From assembly GCA_027704905.1 (NCBI GenBank), contig CM051000.1:19253364-19317363 (forward strand): a stretch of 64,000 nt of DNA. The letters run 5' to 3'. Position 1 is the stretch's first letter, and each line of letters starts with the position of its first letter. Source of the DNA: Muraenolepis orangiensis (lineage: Eukaryota > Chordata > Actinopteri > Gadiformes > Muraenolepididae). Below are positions 51,295 to 64,000 of this stretch, one piece after another. Made by a program: the position numbers and the translations under genes. Below the pieces are notes generated by a model, which saw nothing but the letters and a program-made list of their open reading frames with translations, had not been told where the DNA came from and ran no database searches.

Positions 51295-52240
51295 GAGCTA
51301 TACTGGTTAACGCTGCTCTATCCTGGTTAATTCTGCTCTATCCTGGTAAATTCTGCTTTATACTGGTTAATACGGCTGTATCCTGGTTAAACTGCTCTAT
51401 ACAAGTTAAAACTGCTCTATATTGGGTTATATTGGTCCATACTGGTCCATACTGGTTAATACTGGCCCATACTGGTTAATACTACTCTATACAATTTCAT
51501 ACTGCTCTATACTGGGTTATATTGGCCAATATTGATCCATACTGGTTAAAACTGCTCTATACTAGTTAAACTGCCCTATACTGGTTAAATTGCTCTACAC
51601 TGGTTAAACTGCCCTATTCTGGTTAACACTACTCTATACTCGTTAAACTGCTCTATACTGTTTGATACTGGCCCATACTGGACCATACTGGTTTATAGTG
51701 GTCCATACTGGTTTATACTGGTCTACACTGCTTAAACGACTCTATCTGTATTGTATACTGCTCTATCTCACTTTTATTTGTCACTGTTGTCTTGCTCTGC
51801 CTCTGTTCTATTTCAATGTATGTTTAATGTAATGAAATGTTCTTTAATTATCTTGGAAAGTGGTCTATTCGGGTCCATACTGCTTTAAAATGGTATATAC
51901 TGATGTGTACTGGTCTATACTGATTTATAATTGTATATACTGGTTCATACTGGGCCATATTGGTCTATAATGGTCGATACAGATTTATAGAATCAGAATC
52001 AGAAAGTGGTTTATTGCCATATACCGTTGTAAAAACACCCATTGGAATTTGACACGGGTCCGGAGCAACACAGTAACGTGCAAAACAAAACAGTACAGAC
52101 TGTCAAACTGACATACTGGTCCATACTGATTTATACTGGTCTAAACTAGCCCATACTGAGTTAAACTGGTTAATTCTGCTCTATGCTGCTTTATACTAGT
52201 TAATACTGTTTTTTAGTGGTATATAGTGGTATATAGTGGT
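51295..52240. repeat. ACTGGTTAATACTGCTCTAT array
   Basis: About 45 loose units of 15-20 bp (ATACTGGTTAATACTG, CTCTATACTGG, GGTCCATACTGG). An interspersed repeat with AATCAGAATCAGAAAGTGGT lies inside at 51988-52112. Confidence 0.85.
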
Positions 52241-52432
52241 GTAGTAGTAGCGCAGTAGTAGAGCAGTAGCCTACAACAGTCTAACAGAATAGAGAGCTTT
52301 ATTATACAGATACAGTAGTACTAGAGCATATATAATAGAGTAGTACTACAGTTGTACTACAGTACTGTTATGTTTTTAGTGTGAATGACTCAGAAAACAA
52401 GGAATCTGTCACATAGCTGTGAATAACACCAC

Positions 52433-52437
52433 ACACA

Positions 52438-52515
<78 letters not shown>
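52433..52515. repeat. (CA)n microsatellite
   Basis: CA repeat, followed by (GA)n and (GT)n to 52594 and by CA/C-rich sequence with a poly(C) run at 52705-52718. A compound simple-repeat block. Confidence 0.95.
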
Positions 52516-52518
<3 letters not shown>

Positions 52519-52555
52519 GGATAAAAGGGTGTGTAGGTGTACAAGAGAGAGAGAG

Positions 52556-52596
<41 letters not shown>

Positions 52597-52862
52597 CTGT
52601 TTAAGTACAAACCTTGCAGTGTTGGAACATAGCACTGAAACACGGCCGAACATATACACACACATATACACACACACACAAGTGCACGCACACACACACA
52701 CGCACCCCCCCCCCCCCCACACACACACACACACACAAACATAACTAATAATACATCTAATAAGAAATTCACACTACTAAGTGTATTACTTACTAAGTAA
52801 TACACAATTATATTCAAATATAGAAATATAACATTTATCAGTTTATACATGGTTATGGTTAG

Positions 52863-53016
<154 letters not shown>

Positions 53017-53092
53017 GTCATGCCTACCAGTGTTAGGGATTGCATCAATGTGTGTATTTTCATGTCTGACAACTAGAATGAGGTCATGTCTT

Positions 53093-53094
<2 letters not shown>

Positions 53095-53159
<65 letters not shown>

Positions 53160-53180
53160 ACACACCACACACACACACAT
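53095..53180. repeat. (CA)n microsatellite
   Basis: CA repeat with small interruptions at its right end. Confidence 0.95.
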
Positions 53181-53269
53181 ACACACATTACATCATGGTG
53201 TTTCCATAGTAACCTGATACAAACAGAGTAGTAGAAATGAATGAAACGTCTTGTCTTTCTGTGGTCCAT

Positions 53270-53680
53270 ATAAACCCAATGTCACCTAAACCTAATCTAA
53301 ACCTAATGTCTCCTCAAGATTCAACAGTTTTAATTGCCATATGCAACACATACAATGGAATGCTTTCTTCCCATTCCTTAACCTAATGTCATCTAAACCT
53401 AATGCCATCTAAACCTCATGAACATGGTAACCTATATATGTCATATAAACCTAATTTCATATCAACTTAATGTCATCTAAATCTAATTTACATCTAAACC
53501 TGGCATATAAACCAAATCTAAACCTAATGTGCATCTAAATCTAATCCAAACCTAATGTCATCTAAACCTAATGTCATCTTAACCTAATGCCACCTAAACC
53601 TAATGTCATCTTAACCTAATGTCATATAAACCGTATGCCATAAAAACCTAATGTATATCTAAATCATATAAACCTAATTT
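53270..53680. repeat. AACCTAATGTCATCTAAACC array
   Basis: About 20 loose units of 14-20 bp. It is interrupted at 53318-53385 by sequence resembling a repeat tail (TTCAACAGTTTTAATTGCCA) and resumes briefly after the SINE at 53690-53935. Confidence 0.85.
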
Positions 53681-53687
53681 GGGGCGG

Positions 53688-53935
53688 CAGTCTAGCTCAG
53701 GAGGTAGAGCGGTCGCCTCACAACCGGAAGGTTGCTGGTTCGATCCCCGGCTCCTCCTAGCAAAAACTGTCGAGGTGTCCTTGAGGAAGACCCTAACCCT
53801 AACTGCTCCCCGGGCGCTGTACAAAATAGCTGCCCACTGCTCCTAATACTAGGATGGGTTAAATGCAGAGAACACGTTTCACTGTATGTGACCAATAAAG
53901 AGGATTCAATCCTCACGATTTGTTGTTGTTTGTAA
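53688..53935 (+). mobile_element. tRNA-derived SINE, complete copy
   Basis: The tRNA-like head has an A box, TAGCTCAGGAGGTAGAGCGG, and a B box, GGTTCGATCCC. The body CTGTCGAGGTGTCCTTGAGG continues to AATAAAGAGGATTCAATCCT and a (TTG)n tail. Four relatives lie in this window (28140, 50165, 60880 and this one). Confidence 0.92.
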
Positions 53936-53959
53936 TCCAAACATAATGTCACCTAAAAC

Positions 53960-54263
53960 CAATGTGTTTGTGATAGTGTTTAGTGTGTTGTTGTGATTAG
54001 TGAGTGTTTCAGGTGTTTATTGTCAGTGTTAAGTGTGTTGTGATAGTGTTTAGTGTGTTTTTGTGATTAGTGACAGTGTGTAGTGTGTTGTCGTGATTAG
54101 TGCTAGTGTTTAGTGTGTTTATGTTATAGTGTTTAGTGTGTTGTGATTAGTGATAGTGTCTCATGTGTTGCTGTGATTAGTGATAGTGTTCAGTGTGTTG
54201 TTGTGATTAGTGATAGTGTTCAGTGTGTTGTTGTGATGAGTAATAGTGTCTCATGTGTTAGTC
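53960..54263. repeat. TAGTGTGTTGTTGTGATTAG array up to the tppp3 start codon
   Basis: About nine units of roughly 30 bp (GTGATTAGTGATAGTGTTTA). The last unit (AATAGTGTCTCATGTGTTAG) ends directly at the tppp3 ATG at 54264. Confidence 0.88.
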
Positions 54264-55952
54264 ATGGCAGAGAGTGGGGACATCCTGGAGCAGCTGTTGG
54301 TGTCCTTTAAGAAGTTTGCAGTCCATGGAGACCCCAAGGCAACAGGCAAGGAGCTGAACGGGAAGAACTGGGCCAAGCTCTGTAAAGACTGCCACATCAC
54401 CGATGGAAAGACCACCACCAGCACACACGTGGACATCGTCTTCACTAAAGTCAAGTGAGCCAGGAATGTCACATGTGACTTGTTTGTTGCAGAAGAAGCT
54501 ATGATGGAGATATGAAGTCACCTTCATATCTACTGGTGCAACCGTCTGTCGCACCAGTCCAACGTAGGTCCAGTAACCATGGTGGCATGAACTTGGTGGT
54601 GTTTACTTGGTGATAGTTAACTGGTGATTGTTACAAGGTGAAATTTACATGGTGATAGTTACCTGGTGGTATTTACCTGGTGATATTTACTTGGTGATAG
54701 TAAACAGGTGGTAGTTACCTGGTGATAGTTACCTGGTGATAGTAATCTGGGGATTGTTACCTGGTGACAGTGAACTGATGATAATTACCTGGTGATAGTT
54801 ACCTGAGGATATTTTCCTGGTGATAGCTAACTGATGATATTTACCTGCTGGGGTCTGGGGTCTGATCTCAGATCAAAGACTTCCCGGGTCATGACCTACG
54901 AGGATTTCCAGAAGGCCCTGGAGGAACTCGCTCCACGGAGGTTCAAAGGTCAGAGCAAGGAGGAGGCCCTGCAGTCCATCTTCAGGCTGGTCGCCCACAA
55001 GGAACCTACCAACATGGGCGTTACGGTGAGAACTCCTCCTGACCTCCTCTCCCTGCTCCTCCTCCTCCTCCTCCTCCCCCTCCTCCTCCTCCTCCTCCTC
55101 CTCCTCCTCCTCCCCCTCCTCCTCCTCCTCCTTCTCCTCCGACTTACCACAAAACTTCCATCCAGATGATTTCCAACTAGATTCATGTTAATCCATACAC
55201 ATTTTTTGGACTTAAATGTAACGGCCTTCTAATGTTTCACTCCTGGATGTGTTGGAGGAAGTATATTGAGGAGGTGTAGGAGGTGCAATATTGAGATGTA
55301 GGAAGAGGTGGTGTACTGAGTTACAGGAGAATTATTTTTATAACTGCTGTCTGTCGTCGGGTTTTGCACATAAGATTTTCACTCACTGACACAAAAAAAC
55401 AAAAACAAACCTTAAAAAAACCCAGTTTGTGTAAACTGTGAAGTGACAATAAACTTGACTGGACTTGAGAATGAAACGTATTGAGGTATAGGAGGTGGAT
55501 GAGCTGTAGAAGGAAATGCATTGAGGTGTTGAATGAGTTGATTGAGGAGGTGTAGACGGTACATTGAGGTGTAGGTGGTGTATTGAGAAGGTGTAGGAGG
55601 TGTAAAAGCCAATGTATTGAGGTGTAGAAGGAGATGTATTGAGGTGTAGATGGAGGTGTAGGAGGTGTTTTGAGGTATAGGACGTGTAAAAGTAGACGTA
55701 TCAAAGAGGTGTAGGAGGAATGGAGATGTATTGAGGAGGTCTCTTGTATCTCCCCTACAGAAGGTGCTGAAGGCTCCGGCGGTGGACAGACTGACCGACT
55801 CCTCCCGCTTCACCGGCTCTCACAAGGAGCGGTTCGACTCCAGCGGGAGGGGGAGGGGCAGGGAGGGGAGGGAGGAGCTGGTAGAGAACACGGGCTACGT
55901 GGGGGCCTACCGCAACGCCGGGACCTACCAGGAGAAAATGAAAGACAAGTAG
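54264..55952 (+). CDS. tppp3: tubulin polymerization-promoting protein family member 3, complete, 178 aa
   Basis: Exons 54264-54454, 54872-55025 and 55761-55952 give 537 nt and keep phase (2 and 0). The product is a p25-alpha domain protein that binds tubulin and bundles microtubules. Hallmarks are FKKFAVHGDPKATGKELNGK and NWAKLCKDC in exon 1, TYEDFQKALEELAPRRFKGQ in exon 2, and AVDRLTDSSRFTGSHKERFD plus GYVGAYRNAGTYQEK in exon 3. The length fits TPPP3 (176 aa in human), without the N-terminal extension of TPPP1. The neighbouring plekhg4 supports TPPP3, because these two genes are close together in human 16q22 as I recall; TPPP2 remains possible. Exon 3 carries an RGRGREGREE stretch that is more Arg-rich than usual. 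Confidence 0.92.
54590..54850. repeat. ACCTGGTGATAGTT array (tppp3 intron 1)
   Basis: About 17 units of 15-17 bp (TTACCTGGTGATAG) fill most of the intron. Confidence 0.9.
55055..55140. repeat. (CTC)n tract behind the tppp3 exon 2 donor
   Basis: Trinucleotide repeat with a few CCC interruptions, 30 bp into intron 2. Confidence 0.95.
55245..55745. repeat. GAGGTGTAGGAGGTGTATTG array (tppp3 intron 2)
   Basis: Loose units of TATTGAGGTGTAGGAGG and relatives, interrupted at 55330-55465 by unrelated sequence. Confidence 0.8.
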
Positions 55953-55984
55953 AACGCACCGGTTCGCTTCCTCACCCTTGGGCA

Positions 55985-56210
55985 CCAACTGAGTTCTTTA
56001 TTCGGTTCGCTCTCTTACCTTCATTTAACCAGCAGAGTTCTTTATTCAGTTCGCTCTCTTACCTTCATTTAACCAGCAGAGTTCTTTATTCAGTTCGCTC
56101 TCTTACCTTCATTTAACCAGCAGAGTTCTTTATTCTGTTCGCTCTCTTACCTTCATTTAACCAGCAGAGTTCTTTATTCTGTTCGCTCTTTCATCCTTGT
56201 ACCAGTTGAG
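55985..56210 (+). repeat. 44 bp tandem repeat in the tppp3 3' UTR
   Basis: AGAGTTCTTTATTCAGTTCG-CTCTCTTACCTTCATTTAACCAGC is repeated about five times right behind the stop codon. Confidence 0.93.
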
Positions 56211-56284
56211 TTCTTCATTCATCACAAAGGAAAGCATTTAATATAACTGCTTGAGTGTAGAGTTCTAGTGTGTGTGGTTGGTGG

Positions 56285-56880
56285 CTAGTTGAAGCAGCCT
56301 CACCTGGCCCCGGTCAGACTGATTAGAGTCAGATTGAAGCAGCCTCACCTGGCCCCGGTCAGACTGATTAGAGTCAGATTGAAGCAGCCTCACCTGGCCC
56401 TAGTCAGACTGATTAGAGTCTGGTTGATCAGCCTCACCTGACCCCGGTCAGACTGATTAGTCTGGTTGAAGCAGCCTCACCTGGTCCTGGTCAGACTGAA
56501 TAGTCTGATTGACGCAGCCTCACCTGGCCCTAGTCAGACTGATTAGAGTCTGGTTGACCAGCCTCACCTGACCCTGGTCAGACTGATTAGTCTGGTTAAA
56601 GCAGCCTCACCTGACCCCGGTCAGACTGATTAGAGTCTGGTTGATCAGCATCATCTGACCCCGGTCAGACTGATTAGTCTGGTTGATCAGCATCATCTGA
56701 CCCCGGTCAGACTGATTAGTCTGGTTGCAGCAGCCTCATCTGGCCTGAGTCAGACTGATTATTCTGGTGGATAACCAAGGATCCACAGATGTGCAGCCTC
56801 GCCCAGCAGCCCCAGTCTAATCAGTTGCTTCAACCAGACTCTAACCAGTCTGACTGGGGCCAGGTGAGGCTGCACACCTG
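56285..56880 (+). repeat. GTCAGACTGATTAGAGTCTG array in the tppp3 3' UTR, last unit inverted
   Basis: About 12 units of 45-55 bp (CAGCCTCACCTGGCCCCGGT-CAGACTGATTAGAGTC). The segment 56800-56875 reads in the opposite direction, so forward and inverted units can pair. Confidence 0.88.
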
Positions 56881-56992
56881 TGGGTCCTTGGTAATCAAGG
56901 ATCACAGGTTAAACCAGCCACCACCACACACACCCTCGGGAGAAGTGCTTGCATGGACCATCTGCTCCGTTTTCCATCAATGACAACACTGC

Positions 56993-56998
56993 AATAAA
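56993..56998 (+). terminator. tppp3 poly(A) signal AATAAA
   Basis: AATAAA in CTGCAATAAAAACTC, 1.04 kb past the stop codon, with a GT-rich stretch (GTCCTTGTTGTTGG) about 30 bp downstream. The signal is well formed. Confidence 0.7.
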
Positions 56999-57445
56999 AA
57001 CTCAACTGGATTCCTCATCATCCAGTGTCCTTGTTGTTGGGAGGGGCCCTAAAAAACATTTAAACGACATGTGGCAGTATCGACTGCTACACTTGATATA
57101 TGAAGTTTCTTGGTTTTGATGAAACAAAAGTGGTGCCCATATTGCTAGGTAGCCAACAGATCGTTACCGATATACATATGTTTTTTTTAGTACTACTAAC
57201 CAGGATTTATAAACTGCTTATTAATTAATATTCTACTGTGACTGCTTTTCCTAAGTAGCTAAACTAGGTTTCAATAAAAGTTGATCATGTTATCAATAAA
57301 AGCTTTGAGTTATTATTCTGTTAAATTAGCAAGTTTTTGAAGTCTATGTGGAGGTTACATAGAGGAACTATAACGTCCATTGATAGCAGGGATAGATGTG
57401 TGTGTGTGAAAGATACACAACAGGTTGAACTCACAAGCTCTCGTT

Positions 57446-57451
57446 TTTATT
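57446..57451 (-). terminator. plekhg4 poly(A) signal AATAAA
   Basis: The reverse complement reads CCAAATAAAAACG, about 170 bp past the proposed plekhg4 stop. The gap to the tppp3 signal is about 450 bp, so the two genes converge. Nothing else is recognised between 57000 and 57440. Confidence 0.6.
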
Positions 57452-57619
57452 TGGTACAAAATCACCATGGTAACCACGCAATACATGTCTGTCTACCTGA
57501 GGATCCATCTTGGAGCATCACACACATTCACCAAGCAACTATTTACAACACAATAGCTACCTGCTAGCTGGTCAGAGCTAACTGCTAGCCAGTCATAGAT
57601 AACTGATTACTGGTTGGAG

Positions 57620-64000
<6,381 letters not shown>

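Noticed and set aside
53688..53760. A functional tRNA gene
   Set aside because: A and B boxes are present but the fold is imperfect and the sequence continues into a SINE body found four times in the window.
54950..55186. Arg-rich minus-strand protein
   Set aside because: Reverse reading of the (CTC)n tract behind tppp3 exon 2.

Overview
The window looks like nuclear DNA of a teleost fish. It has multi-exon genes with GT-AG introns and vertebrate orthologues, Tc1, hAT, RTE-type LINE, BEL/Pao and tRNA-SINE elements, and a very high load of (CA)n and other tandem repeats. The species cannot be named from the sequence. The repeat load would fit, for example, a gadiform, but that is only a guess. 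All calls come from reading the sequence by eye; exon edges may be off by a base or two.

Layout. 1-7.2 kb (+): three partial tandem copies of an fbxo24-like gene (F-box plus RCC1 repeats). 1.1 kb is nearly identical between copies A and B, and copy C lacks several exons. 7.2-10.2 kb: simple repeats and a degenerate GTAGGACC array. 10.2-15.8 kb (+): a complete six-exon mettl21c-like lysine methyltransferase gene (321 aa) with TE debris in its introns. 17.75-49.14 kb (-): a complete tpp2 gene (tripeptidyl-peptidase II), 28 coding exons, 1283 aa, every junction in phase, catalytic residues at D44, H264, N362 and S449. The tpp2 introns hold two copies of an RTE-type LINE and a three-level stack of insertions (hAT > LINE > BEL/Pao). 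49-54 kb: intergenic repeats and SINEs. 54.26-57.0 kb (+): tppp3 (178 aa). 57.4 kb to the right edge (-): the 3' part of a plekhg4-type Rho GEF (spectrin-like, DH and PH regions).

Gene order fits vertebrate synteny: tpp2 and mettl21c are tail to tail, and tppp3 lies next to plekhg4. The genes are not a functional pathway. They cover peptide trimming downstream of the proteasome, protein-lysine methylation, microtubule bundling, Rho activation and probably ubiquitin-ligase substrate choice.

The most unusual pattern is that many intronic tandem arrays or short duplications begin on a splice site and carry degenerate or intact copies of it (tpp2 exons 4, 6, 7, 9 and 26; three plekhg4 acceptors). 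Related cases are an array crossing the mettl21c stop codon, one running up to the tppp3 start codon, and (CA)n directly behind the tpp2 stop codon.
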